From the NCBI GenBank assembly GCA_041488155.1, contig JBGPOS010000001.1:1-64000 (forward strand): a DNA stretch of 64,000 nucleotides, written 5' to 3'. The notes below the pieces were generated by a model. It was not told the DNA's origin. It saw nothing but the letters and a program-made list of their open reading frames with translations, and did not search any database. How positions within the stretch are numbered: position 1 is the first letter of the stretch; the number at the start of each line of letters is the position of its first letter. The translations under genes were made by a program, and so were the position numbers. Of the stretch, positions 8,913 through 16,386 are shown piece after piece. This DNA comes from JBGPOS01 sp041488155 (lineage in GTDB: Bacteria > Chloroflexota > Dehalococcoidia > Tepidiformales > Tepidiformaceae).

Positions 8913-9937
8913 CAGTCGCCCTTCCCTTCGATGAGTTTGAGCAATTCCCACTCCGTCTCGGCGGTGCGGCGCCCGATGCTCGCCAGCTCGACGCTGCGGC
9001 TGCGGCCGGAAAGGTAGGTCATCGCCTGGGTGATGGTGATTACGCCCCAGCGCAGGTTCCCGAAGAGCTCCCAGAAGTGGGCGCGTTTGCGGTCCACGGG
9101 AAAGCCACCGGCCGCTTCGTAAAGCCGGAAGAACTCCTCCCGGTCGCCGATTCCACCCATAGGCTTCGCGCCGCCGAAACGCCACGACTTCACGGCGAGC
9201 CAGCCGAGATCCTCCATAGGGTCCCCCCAATGGGCGAGCTCCCAGTCAATCACCCCGTGCAGGCCGTCTTCGCCAAAGATGAAGTTCCCCAAGCGGTAGT
9301 CGCCATGAACCAGGGTCTGCTCATCGACCCGGGGCATATGCAAATGCAACCAGCGAAAGGCGAGCTCGAAGACGGGGTGAGGGTTCGGCGCGGCCTCTCG
9401 GTAGCTGCGTTCGAAGTTTTCGACCTCGGCCTGGGCCGGCGACACTCCCGGTTGGGGAGCGGGGAGCGAGCCGAGCTCAGGGTGAGCGTCACGTGCTACG
9501 TGGTGAATTCGGGCGAGGCTCTGCGCCAGCTGGCCAGGAAGGACTTCGCGAGCGTCCCGGTATTGGTCACCGCGGATGAGGCGCCCGCCCAGCGTTTCGC
9601 CGGGGAGCCTTCGCATGGTGAAGAACTTGACTCCGAAGGTATCGTCCCCGTCCCAGAGCGGCTCCGGGACGACCACCCCGACGTCCCAGGCGGCTTTGAT
9701 AAGGTGGAACTCGAGCGCCCGCCCTGGCATCGACGGCACACCCTTGATCGGGTCGCAACGGAAGATCCCGGCGATTTCCTCGAGCCGAGTCCCGCTCTCG
9801 ACCCCTGCGTCGAAGCTCCAGGTCTCGCGCGAAGCCCCGCCGGAGAGCCGTGCGAGGTTCGAAATGGTCACACGGTCCGCGCCGGTCTTGCGCTGGACGA
9901 ACCCCGTCAGCCCCTCCTGGACCTCCGCGATGTCCAA
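8912..9937 (-). CDS. Aminoglycoside-phosphotransferase/choline-kinase-like protein (COG3173 type)
   Basis: The protein has 341 residues with a eukaryotic-kinase-like phosphotransferase fold. The catalytic motif HGDYRLGNFIF near residue 225 (Brenner motif HxDxxxxN) and the metal-binding VIDWELAHWGDPMEDLGWL are clear. Family members in such neighbourhoods are not antibiotic resistance enzymes. They resemble the ACAD10/11 N-terminal kinases that phosphorylate hydroxyacyl-CoA, or are uncharacterised. It lies between the AttH/CrtC-like gene (3 bp gap) and the DUF6285 gene (overlap), so the three are probably one operon read leftwards. The substrate is unknown. Confidence 0.82.
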   Translation of the reverse strand: MDIAEVQEGLTGFVQRKTGADRVTISNLARLSGGASRETWSFDAGVESGTRLEEIAGIFRCDPIKGVPSMPGRALEFHLIKAAWDVGVVVPEPLWDGDDTFGVKFFTMRRLPGETLGGRLIRGDQYRDAREVLPGQLAQSLARIHHVARDAHPELGSLPAPQPGVSPAQAEVENFERSYREAAPNPHPVFELAFRWLHLHMPRVDEQTLVHGDYRLGNFIFGEDGLHGVIDWELAHWGDPMEDLGWLAVKSWRFGGAKPMGGIGDREEFFRLYEAAGGFPVDRKRAHFWELFGNLRWGVITITQAMTYLSGRSRSVELASIGRRTAETEWELLKLIEGKGD

Positions 9938-9940
9938 GAG

Positions 9941-10900
9941 CTACTCAACCTGGTCGAGATATTCGCTCAAGCCATAGCCCTTCCGCTGGCCGTCGAGCAG
10001 GTACTCGGTCATGCCCTCGCCGATGTGGGTGAACATCCCCGCCCGGCGGTTCCGCAGCGGGATGAACCCCTTCACCTGACCCTCCACGGTGTGCTCCTCC
10101 CCGTTGGCGAGCTTGACCCGGGCGGTGAGGCTCTGGTGGTAGTTCGTGTTGCCTTCGTACTTCGTGTCGATCTCGACGGCCACGATGTTGACGATTTGGT
10201 TGCCCTTGTGGAACACCCCACCGACGCGGTCGCCCACCACGGAGATGACCATGCCGAGGTCGTCTCCGAAGTTGCCGGTGATCCAGCGGTAGGAAGGCGT
10301 GGACTGCCAGTAGCGCGGGCCCCACGAGTGGTCCCGGAGGCCATGACCGCGGATCTCGACGATCGGGCCATCTTCCACCTGGAGCGTACCCGTCACCTTC
10401 ATGTGCTGTTCGTAGTGGGCGCGGGCGAACTGGTTTTGGGCGCCTCCTGCGCTGGCGTCCGCAACGTGGCCATAGATCGGCCCGCAGCCTTCGTGGACGA
10501 GATCGAGCCTGACCTTCTTGTGGGGGTTCTCCTTGAAGGCGACCGACGGTTCGCGCATTTCCCGCGGGTCTTTGAGGTAGACGAGTGAGCCTTCGTACGT
10601 CGTCCGGATCTGCTCTCCGGGCACGATGACGTCGACCTTCAATCCGCCGGCGTTCCAGCCGTCGTTCGATGTGATTTGCGGTCGCTTGTAATTGAACAGA
10701 GCCGAACCGTCGGGCTGGTAGACAATGACCGTCATCTCGGCGTGGCCTTCATTGGCACGATTGCCGATGCGCAGGAACCCACCCGTCTGCTTCTCGCGGT
10801 CGAAGAAGTTGAAGTAGACCGACTCGTTGAAGTTCTCTTCGGGGCCGAGCGGGTGGGTATAGTCGTCTTCGGGCTTGACGTTGCCAACGATGGTGACCAA
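9941..10900 (-). CDS. AttH/CrtC-like (DUF7064-type) beta-sandwich protein
   Basis: The protein has about 319 residues. A longer frame reaches 11131, but that would cover the divergent VOC gene. The TTG at 10900, preceded by GAGG nine bases upstream, gives a protein starting just before the recognisable NFNESVYFNFFDR segment. The second half holds RDHSWGPRYW followed by YRWITGNFG, a signature I associate with lipocalin-like AttH/CrtC hydratase-fold proteins, including DUF7064. These occur next to COG3173 phosphotransferases. No signal peptide is seen. The catalytic role is not established. The family call is moderate and the start is uncertain. Confidence 0.65.
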   Translation of the reverse strand: MVTIVGNVKPEDDYTHPLGPEENFNESVYFNFFDREKQTGGFLRIGNRANEGHAEMTVIVYQPDGSALFNYKRPQITSNDGWNAGGLKVDVIVPGEQIRTTYEGSLVYLKDPREMREPSVAFKENPHKKVRLDLVHEGCGPIYGHVADASAGGAQNQFARAHYEQHMKVTGTLQVEDGPIVEIRGHGLRDHSWGPRYWQSTPSYRWITGNFGDDLGMVISVVGDRVGGVFHKGNQIVNIVAVEIDTKYEGNTNYHQSLTARVKLANGEEHTVEGQVKGFIPLRNRRAGMFTHIGEGMTEYLLDGQRKGYGLSEYLDQVE

Positions 10901-10990
10901 GGGGAACCTCGAAATTGTGGGCGGCGGGCCGCCAGATGCCCGGATTGTAGACGATTGGCCGGTCCGCCGCCGGCTCGGAGGAGGAAGTTC

Positions 10991-11674
10991 ATGCGCCTCG
11001 CCAAGGATCGCATCGATGTCGGTCTGTTCACCAACAACACCGCCGCAATGCTCGACTTTTGGCAGCAGACGGTCGGCCTTCCGTTCGAAGAGCTGCTCCC
11101 CGTCGGAGGCGGCCTGCGGCAGCACCGCCATGCGATGAATGGTTCGGTGATGAAGATAAACTCGGTGCGAGATCCGTTGCCGGCGGACGCTTCGCCCAGC
11201 GGGTACAGCGAACTGCTCATCACTCGGGACGGCCTGGATCGTCCAAAGCGACTAGTCGATCCGGACGGTAACACCGTAACCCTCGTGCCAAAGGGCTACG
11301 ACGGCATTGAAGGCATCGCGGTGCGGCTGACGGTGCGCGACTCGGCAGCCTTCCGCGACTTCTACGGTCGCGGGTTGGGTCTGTCCCCCGCCGGGGTGAA
11401 TCGCTACCGCTGCGGCGACTCGCTCCTCATCTTCGACGAGGACGCGCAGTTCGAGCCGGGTGGGGAGAGACAGGCGAAAGGCTTCCGCTACCTCACTGTG
11501 CAGGTCTGGGATGTCGATCTTGAGCACCGGGAAATGCTCGAGCGTGGTGTCACCGAAGGGAGTCCGCCCGTAACCCTCGGGACGACGGCACGGATCTCGT
11601 TTATTCGTGACCAGGACGGTAACTGGATAGAGGTGTCACAGCGAGCTTCGCTAACGGGCCCGCTGCCCAGCTGA
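10991..11674 (+). CDS. VOC-family (glyoxalase/extradiol dioxygenase-like) protein with two modules
   Basis: The protein has 227 residues starting MRLAKDRIDVGLFTNNTAAMLDFW at an ATG preceded by GGAGGAGGAAG. Two beta-alpha-beta-beta-beta modules are visible. The first (residues about 1-95) ends in LVDPDGNTVTLV; the second (about 105-215) ends in IRDQDGNWIEVSQ, the usual VOC closing strand with a metal-ligand Glu. The enzyme class (isomerase, lyase or dioxygenase) cannot be assigned. It is divergent from the AttH-like operon and upstream of an LLM oxidoreductase. Confidence 0.8.
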   Translation: MRLAKDRIDVGLFTNNTAAMLDFWQQTVGLPFEELLPVGGGLRQHRHAMNGSVMKINSVRDPLPADASPSGYSELLITRDGLDRPKRLVDPDGNTVTLVPKGYDGIEGIAVRLTVRDSAAFRDFYGRGLGLSPAGVNRYRCGDSLLIFDEDAQFEPGGERQAKGFRYLTVQVWDVDLEHREMLERGVTEGSPPVTLGTTARISFIRDQDGNWIEVSQRASLTGPLPS

Positions 11675-11716
11675 GAACGCGGACGCGTGTGGCGCGACAC
11701 GCAAGCGCGTCTATGA

Positions 11717-11731
11717 TTAGCGTCACGCTAA
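11717..11731. promoter_or_regulatory. 15-bp perfect palindrome, candidate repressor operator
   Basis: TTAGCGT-C-ACGCTAA is a perfect inverted repeat with a single central base, 40 bp upstream of the LLM gene start at 11772. A TATGAT hexamer (11712-11717) touches its left edge, so a bound protein would block the likely -10 region. The size and symmetry suit a TetR-family dimer. A near-copy lies at 16323-16337. No TetR gene is in the window. Confidence 0.5.
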
Positions 11732-11771
11732 ACAGCGCGGCCTGCGCGCCACAGAGAGGAAGACGACACCT

Positions 11772-12968
11772 ATGCCATCCTATCGCCCGCCGAGACTGAA
11801 ATTCGGCATCTTCATGGCGCCGTTTCACCGCGTGGGTGAGAACCCAACGATCGCGCTCGAACGAGATCTCGAACTTATCGATCACCTGGACCGGCTCGGA
11901 TTCGACGAAGCGTGGATTGGGGAACACCACAGCGCCGGCTGGGAGATCATCGCCAGCCCGGAACTGATGATCGCAGCCGCAGCACAGCGCACCCGGACGA
12001 TCAAGCTCGGCACCGGTGTGGTCAGCCTCCCCTACCACCACCCGCTGATGGTGGCCGACCGGATGGTACAGCTCGACCACATGACGCGCGGCCGCGCCAT
12101 GCTGGGCGTGGGACCAGGCGCGCTCACTTCCGACGCCTACATGATGGGTATTGACGCGCTGACTCAACGTCAGCGTATGGACGAAGCCCTGGGAGCGATC
12201 CTCGCGCTTTTCCGGGGCGAGACGGTGAACATGGAGACCGACTGGTTCACCCTTCGCGACGCCCGCCTCCAGCTCGCGCCTTACACCTACCCCCACATGC
12301 CGGTCGCCGTCGCGAGCCAGTTCTCTCCGGCCGGCCCGACGACAGCGGGCAAGTACGGCGCCGGGGTGCTTTCGATAGCGGTGTCTCAACCGGGCGGCCT
12401 GATTTCACTCACGAAGACGTGGCAAATGGTGACGGACGCCGCCGACAAAGCCGGCCAGACGGTGAATCGTGACGAATGGCGCCTGGTGATGCCGATCCAC
12501 CTCGCTGACTCCAGGGAAGAGGCGCTGCGTGATGTCGCCGATGGCAGCGCGCGTTGGAACCACGACTACTTCGAAGGGACCCTCGGCCGCCCGGTCGACC
12601 CCTCCATTGCCACCGATATCGAGTCCACGGTAAAGCGTGGGGGGGCGATCGTGGGGACTCCCGACGACGCGATCGAAGCCATCGAGAACATGTTCGAACT
12701 GTCCGGAGGTTTCGGCGGCCTGATCGGCCTGGCGCACGAATGGACCACCTGGGAGAAGACGAAGCACAGCTTCGAACTCTGGGCCCGTTACGTTGCGCCG
12801 CGCTTCCAGGGCCAGCTCGGTCAAGTCGAGGGGAGTCAGCGCTTTGTGGCCGACCATCGCGGGACGATCTTCGGCCCGAATGCCGCCGCAATTGGCAAAG
12901 CTTTCGTCGACGCTGGCATAGCGCTCCCGGAGGCGATGGCCCAACGAATGCAGAGGGGCCGCACCTAG
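11772..12968 (+). CDS. LLM class flavin-dependent monooxygenase (luciferase/limonene-monooxygenase-like)
   Basis: The protein has 398 residues in the bacterial-luciferase TIM-barrel fold. The start ATG at 11772 is preceded by AGAGAGGAAGA. Early motifs are LKFGIFMAPFHRVGENP, WIGEHHSAGWE and LGTGVVSLPYHHPLMVADR. The WIGEHH and Y-H-H-P features are typical of alkanal/limonene monooxygenase-type members. Known relatives use FMNH2 with O2, while other LLM members use F420, so the cofactor is uncertain here. It is preceded by the TATGAT and palindrome pair, suggesting regulated expression. It converges with the next LLM gene. Confidence 0.85.
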   Translation: MPSYRPPRLKFGIFMAPFHRVGENPTIALERDLELIDHLDRLGFDEAWIGEHHSAGWEIIASPELMIAAAAQRTRTIKLGTGVVSLPYHHPLMVADRMVQLDHMTRGRAMLGVGPGALTSDAYMMGIDALTQRQRMDEALGAILALFRGETVNMETDWFTLRDARLQLAPYTYPHMPVAVASQFSPAGPTTAGKYGAGVLSIAVSQPGGLISLTKTWQMVTDAADKAGQTVNRDEWRLVMPIHLADSREEALRDVADGSARWNHDYFEGTLGRPVDPSIATDIESTVKRGGAIVGTPDDAIEAIENMFELSGGFGGLIGLAHEWTTWEKTKHSFELWARYVAPRFQGQLGQVEGSQRFVADHRGTIFGPNAAAIGKAFVDAGIALPEAMAQRMQRGRT

Positions 12969-12994
12969 GGGCCGCACCCATGGTCGGGCTGCGT

Positions 12995-13924
12995 TCAGAC
13001 GCCCCGCCGGGCCAGGCCGGCGAGGAAGTTGTACGTCCTGTCGATCGCTCCTGGATCGTCCTTCACGGCGAATGGCGACGCGTTCAGGTCGGTCACGCCG
13101 CTCTCGGCGAGCTGCTTGAGTTGGCGTTCGACTTCGGCCTCGCTGCCAACGATCGCGATGCCCGCGGCGTCCGCCGCGCCCTCGACGTCGAGGACGGCGC
13201 GGTACGACGGGAGCGTGCCGTAGATGGCGAAGGTCTCCGAGGCGGAGGCGCGGGCCGAATCGGTCCTCGAAGTTACAGCGATGGGGAACCCCGACACTAT
13301 CCGCGGGGCTGGCCGGCCGGCTTCCCTGGCGGCGGCGCTGATGGCCGGGATGGCGGTATCCCGGAGGTACTTCGGGCCGCCCATCCAGGTCGCCGTGCCG
13401 TCGGCCATCTTCCCGGCGAGGCGAAGCATCTGCGGGCCGAGGGCGGCGACGATGACGGGAGGGCGCTTCGCTCCTTGCACCGCCACCTGGGCGTTCACCC
13501 GATACTCCTCACCAGCGAAGCGCACCGGCGCACCATCCAGAAGGGGGTTCAGGACGGAGAGGTACTCACGCATGTGGCGGATCGGCTTCGAATAGTCCAA
13601 CCCCATCATGTTCTCGATGACGACTTTGTGACTCAGCCCGATGCCGAGCGTAAAGCGTCCGCCTGCGGCCGCGGAGGCTGTAAGGGCCTGCTGCGCGAGG
13701 GCCGCCGGGTGGCGCGGATAGGTGGGTACGACGAAGGAGCCGAGCTCGAGTGTCGTCGTGACTCGCCCGGCCAACGCCAGCAACATCAGCGCGTCGTGGC
13801 TGAATATGTTGGCGACCCAGGCCGACTGGAAACCATCGGCTTCCGCCTGGGTGAACTTGGCAAGAAGTGAGTCGAGCTCACCGTCCTGGCCGACCCCGGC
13901 GCCGATGCCAATTCCGATCCGCAT
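12995..13924 (-). CDS. LLM class F420-dependent oxidoreductase
   Basis: The protein has 309 residues starting MRIGIGIGAGVGQDGELDSLL at the ATG at 13924, with GGAGGATGGC directly upstream. The open frame reaches 14146 but would overlap the divergent hydrolase. The fold is the LLM TIM barrel: WVANIFSHDALMLLALAG, LGSFVVPTYPRHPAALAQQA, RFTLGIGLSHKVVIENMMG. This arrangement matches the F420-dependent TIGR03564-like subfamily. It lies tail-to-tail with the LLM gene at 11772 and head-to-head with the hydrolase at 14036. The substrate is unknown. Confidence 0.85.
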   Translation of the reverse strand: MRIGIGIGAGVGQDGELDSLLAKFTQAEADGFQSAWVANIFSHDALMLLALAGRVTTTLELGSFVVPTYPRHPAALAQQALTASAAAGGRFTLGIGLSHKVVIENMMGLDYSKPIRHMREYLSVLNPLLDGAPVRFAGEEYRVNAQVAVQGAKRPPVIVAALGPQMLRLAGKMADGTATWMGGPKYLRDTAIPAISAAAREAGRPAPRIVSGFPIAVTSRTDSARASASETFAIYGTLPSYRAVLDVEGAADAAGIAIVGSEAEVERQLKQLAESGVTDLNASPFAVKDDPGAIDRTYNFLAGLARRGV

Positions 13925-13941
13925 GCCATCCTCCAATGTCG

Positions 13942-13969
13942 AGCCACCAACTCTAGACGATCGGTGGCT
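13942..13969. promoter_or_regulatory. Inverted repeat AGCCACC-N14-GGTGGCT between divergent genes
   Basis: Seven-base arms are separated by 14 bp, which include TCTAGA. The repeat lies between the divergent starts at 13924 (LLM) and 14036 (hydrolase). A TAGAGT hexamer on the minus strand falls inside it and could be the -10 of the LLM gene, so it is a candidate operator. It could also be chance in GC-rich DNA. Confidence 0.3.
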
Positions 13970-14022
13970 GACGCGCCCCGCCGCCGTTGAGCAAGCAGGT
14001 GCGCAGGAGACGATGCGGACCG

Positions 14023-14028
14023 TAGACT
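14023..14028 (+). promoter_or_regulatory. -10 element TAGACT placed for a leaderless transcript
   Basis: TAGACT ends 7 nt before the ATG of the hydrolase at 14036, and there is no Shine-Dalgarno sequence in between (CCTCGGG). Transcription starting 6-8 nt after the -10 would begin at or next to the start codon. The same geometry recurs at pbpA and other genes here. No convincing -35 box is seen. Confidence 0.45.
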
Positions 14029-14035
14029 CCTCGGG

Positions 14036-14803
14036 ATGCCGTACGTCAATGTGAATGCGACAAGGCTCTACTACGAGCAGCACGGCTCGGGAGAGGATGT
14101 CGTGTTCCTCCACGGTGCTGGCGGCAACCACCTGTCCTGGTGGCAACAGTTACCCGCGTTCGCCGGCGAGTTTCGATGCACCGTGTTCGACGCCCGAGGG
14201 TGGGGCCTGTCTCGCGGCGACACGGCCGTTGGCCGTTGGGTCCTCGGGACCGACCTGGTCGCGTTACTTGAGGACCTGGGTATCGAAAAGGCACACGTCA
14301 TCGCCCAGTCCATGGGCGGCCGAGGCGTCGCCGGGCTGGCTCGACTTGCGCCAGAGCGCGTGCGGTCGCTGGTCTTGTGTGGGACAACGGCGGGGGCGAC
14401 GAACGACCGCATCCGCGAACTGCAGGACGAGCTACGCGACGAGCGGGGCGATACCAGCCTGCGCGAGTTCGCGCTCGCGGACGGCTTCGAAGCGGCGAAC
14501 CCGGCGCTGGCCGTGCTGTACCGGCAGATAAACGCAATCAATCCGCCGCGGCCGCGTGGCTTCCTCGGCCGGCCGCCCGCGAGCTACCGGGGAAGCATGC
14601 ACGAGATCCTGGCTAGCCTCGGCGCTCCCGTGCTGTTCGTCGTGGGGGAATTCGACCTGATCACTTCTCCCGAGATGATCCGCGAAGCCCAGGCGCTCAT
14701 CCCCGGCGCGAAGTACTACGAGATAAAGACCGCCGGCCACTCCGCCTACTTTGAGCGGGCGGAGGAGTGGAACCGGATTGTCTTGAACTTTCTCGGCGGC
14801 TAA
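14036..14803 (+). CDS. Alpha/beta-hydrolase
   Basis: The protein has 255 residues. The oxyanion segment FLHGAGGNH lies near residue 27. The nucleophile elbow is Q-S-M-G-G near residue 96 (Ser in a GxSxG-like turn whose first Gly is replaced by Ala or Gln). The acid is in GEFDLIT and the catalytic His in AGHSAYFERAEEWN. The length and the C-terminal H-x-x-x-x-E pattern fit the hydrolase or meta-cleavage-product hydrolase/esterase group. The absence of an RBS and the closely placed TAGACT suggest a leaderless message. It is divergent from an LLM oxidoreductase, so a shared catabolic role is possible but unproven. Confidence 0.85.
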   Translation: MPYVNVNATRLYYEQHGSGEDVVFLHGAGGNHLSWWQQLPAFAGEFRCTVFDARGWGLSRGDTAVGRWVLGTDLVALLEDLGIEKAHVIAQSMGGRGVAGLARLAPERVRSLVLCGTTAGATNDRIRELQDELRDERGDTSLREFALADGFEAANPALAVLYRQINAINPPRPRGFLGRPPASYRGSMHEILASLGAPVLFVVGEFDLITSPEMIREAQALIPGAKYYEIKTAGHSAYFERAEEWNRIVLNFLGG

Positions 14804-14828
14804 CAAGCCGCCGGGCGCTCGTCCCAAA

Positions 14829-14857
14829 TTGCTAACGTCCGGCCGTTACGTTATTGT
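14829..14857 (+). promoter_or_regulatory. Putative promoter TTGCTA-17-TATTGT
   Basis: The -35-like TTGCTA (14829-14834) and -10-like TATTGT (14852-14857) are 17 bp apart. The ATG of a 78-codon frame begins 9 nt after the -10 at 14867. The spacer contains the inverted repeat TAACG/CGTTA. Confidence 0.4.
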
Positions 14858-14866
14858 CTACGCCTT

Positions 14867-15103
14867 ATGGCGAGTGTCGGCTCCTGGTTGGCGACGGTTG
14901 TCCGCGGCATGCGTGGGTGGCGTGAGGGAATGGGCACACATTGGGTGGAGCCCAGCAACGCCATCACCCGTCAGATCGCCCGGGGCACTGCTCCCGTGTG
15001 GAGAGCCTGGGCGCCGGACGCAGAGCGTGCCGGCGAGCCAGAAGCCGGAACCGCACCAGCAGCGGGTTCGACTACGCCGGCGCGACCCGGCCGCGCTGCC
15101 TGA
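14867..15103 (+). CDS. Small hypothetical protein (78 aa)
   Basis: This frame fills the gap between the hydrolase and the convergent LLM gene, ending 6 bp before that gene's stop. It is not recognised. Residues 1-45 (MASVGSWLATVVRGMRGWRE, then WVEPSNAITRQIARG) look like a short amphipathic domain, and the last 30 residues are Ala/Pro/Glu-rich. There is no RBS, but a good promoter match ends 9 nt before the ATG, compatible with a leaderless gene. It could also be a chance frame in GC-rich DNA. Confidence 0.4.
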   Translation: MASVGSWLATVVRGMRGWREGMGTHWVEPSNAITRQIARGTAPVWRAWAPDAERAGEPEAGTAPAAGSTTPARPGRAA

Positions 15104-15109
15104 TTTCTC

Positions 15110-16267
15110 CTAGACGTTCGTGGGGACGCCGGCCGCCTCGCGGTCGGTGGCGTCCTTGGCCGCGGCCTCTCTTGCCTTCGCAGCCTCTGCTCGCTCGGGG
15201 CGGGTCATCGCCGGAATCACTTCCTTCGCGAACAGGCGAAGCGAGGCGAGCACTTTCTCGTTCGGGATGGTCTCGCCGGTGTTAATCAAGAAGACCATCC
15301 GGTCGACCCCAACCTCCTCCCACCACTTGAGCTGCTGGATGCAGTACTCGGGGTCTCCAATGGGGGTGCCTTCGCGGACCGGGCCGACTACGTCGCCGGG
15401 GCGGTTGCGCAGGGGCGCGGCGCTGGCGTGGGCGTGGTACGCGGGCGACGGGTAGATCCCGCCGACGCCGACAAGGTGGGCGGCACGGACGCCGAACTGC
15501 ACCGCCGCCATGCCACCAACGGCCTTCGCTTCGGAGTCGTCTTCGCCGCAGTACATGAACCCGACGCCGTTGACCTGATCGTTGACGAATTCGCCGACCG
15601 GCTCGCAGGTGCGGATCGCGCGCCGGTAGTCACGAATCATCTGCTGGTAGTCGAGCGGTGCGCCGAGGCTGACCCCAAGCATGCCCATCCCCCGCTCCCC
15701 GGCCTGGACCGCCGTCTCTGGCGATTGCACAGCCACCCAGAGCGGCGGGTGGGGCTTTTGCAGGGGCTTGGGGATGACGTTTCGCGGTGGCATCGAGAAA
15801 TACTTGCCGTTCCACGAAAAATTGTCAGTCGTCCACATCTTGACGACAGCGCGGGTGCACTCGTCCCACATCTCCTTCGTAACGTCGGGCTCGCAGCGAA
15901 AGCCGCCGAGCTCCGTCCAGGTCGCCGAGCGTCCTGTCCCGAACTCGAGTCGTCCGTCACTCAGGAGATCGAGCGTCGCCGCCCTTTCCGCCACCCTCGC
16001 GGGGTGGTTGACCGGGGGGAGCATCAGGGCGATCCCGTGACCGAAACGGATCCGCGTTGTCTTCGCCGCGCAGTACGAGAGAAACACCTCCGGCGCCGGC
16101 GAATGCGAGTACTCCTCAAGGAAGTGGTGTTCGACTTCCCAGACCTGGTCGAAGCCGACCTCGTCCGCCACAACGACCTGGTCGACCGCCTGGCGATAGA
16201 CGCGATGCTCTGAACCGTCGTCCCAGGGCTTCAGGACAGAGTGCTCGTAGAAGATCCCGAACTTCAT
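15110..16267 (-). CDS. LLM class flavin/F420-dependent oxidoreductase
   Basis: The protein has 385 residues starting MKFGIFYEHSVLKPWDDGSE. Luciferase-fold motifs are clear: FDQVWEVEHHFLEEYSHS, RIRFGHGIALMLPPVNHPARVAERAATLDLLS and LEFGTGRSATWTELGGF. It is a close relative of the gene at 24430-25536, sharing VEHHFLEEYSH, GTGRSATWTELGGF and CEPVGxFVNxQVN. The two are paralogues with probably related substrates. A 15-bp palindrome lies 56 bp upstream. The C-terminus is Ala/Lys-rich. The reaction and cofactor are not determined by sequence. Confidence 0.87.
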   Translation of the reverse strand: MKFGIFYEHSVLKPWDDGSEHRVYRQAVDQVVVADEVGFDQVWEVEHHFLEEYSHSPAPEVFLSYCAAKTTRIRFGHGIALMLPPVNHPARVAERAATLDLLSDGRLEFGTGRSATWTELGGFRCEPDVTKEMWDECTRAVVKMWTTDNFSWNGKYFSMPPRNVIPKPLQKPHPPLWVAVQSPETAVQAGERGMGMLGVSLGAPLDYQQMIRDYRRAIRTCEPVGEFVNDQVNGVGFMYCGEDDSEAKAVGGMAAVQFGVRAAHLVGVGGIYPSPAYHAHASAAPLRNRPGDVVGPVREGTPIGDPEYCIQQLKWWEEVGVDRMVFLINTGETIPNEKVLASLRLFAKEVIPAMTRPERAEAAKAREAAAKDATDREAAGVPTNV

Positions 16268-16322
16268 GGCGCGACCCCCGGTGGCTGCACATTGGCTTGC
16301 TCGAACACCCGTGTCAACTTCC

Positions 16323-16337
16323 TAAGCCTCAGGCTAA
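16323..16337. promoter_or_regulatory. 15-bp palindrome-like box, near-copy of the one at 11717
   Basis: TAAGCCT-C-AGGCTAA has the same length, central C and flanking pattern as TTAGCGT-C-ACGCTAA, with one arm mismatch. It lies between the divergent LLM (start 16267) and DegV (start 16387) genes, about 10 bp before a TAGGAT -10-like hexamer (16348-16353). It would therefore cover the -35 region of the DegV promoter. It is a candidate site for the same or a related dimeric repressor. Confidence 0.45.
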
Positions 16338-16386
16338 CGACCTGTGCTAGGATGACTCGCCCTTTGCCCGGGTACGAAGGACCCTG

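Noticed and set aside
9077..10588. 503-codon plus-strand ORF
   Set aside because: It is antisense to the phosphotransferase and AttH-like genes, whose motifs (HGDxxxxN, RDHSWGPR) are clear; the plus reading shows none.
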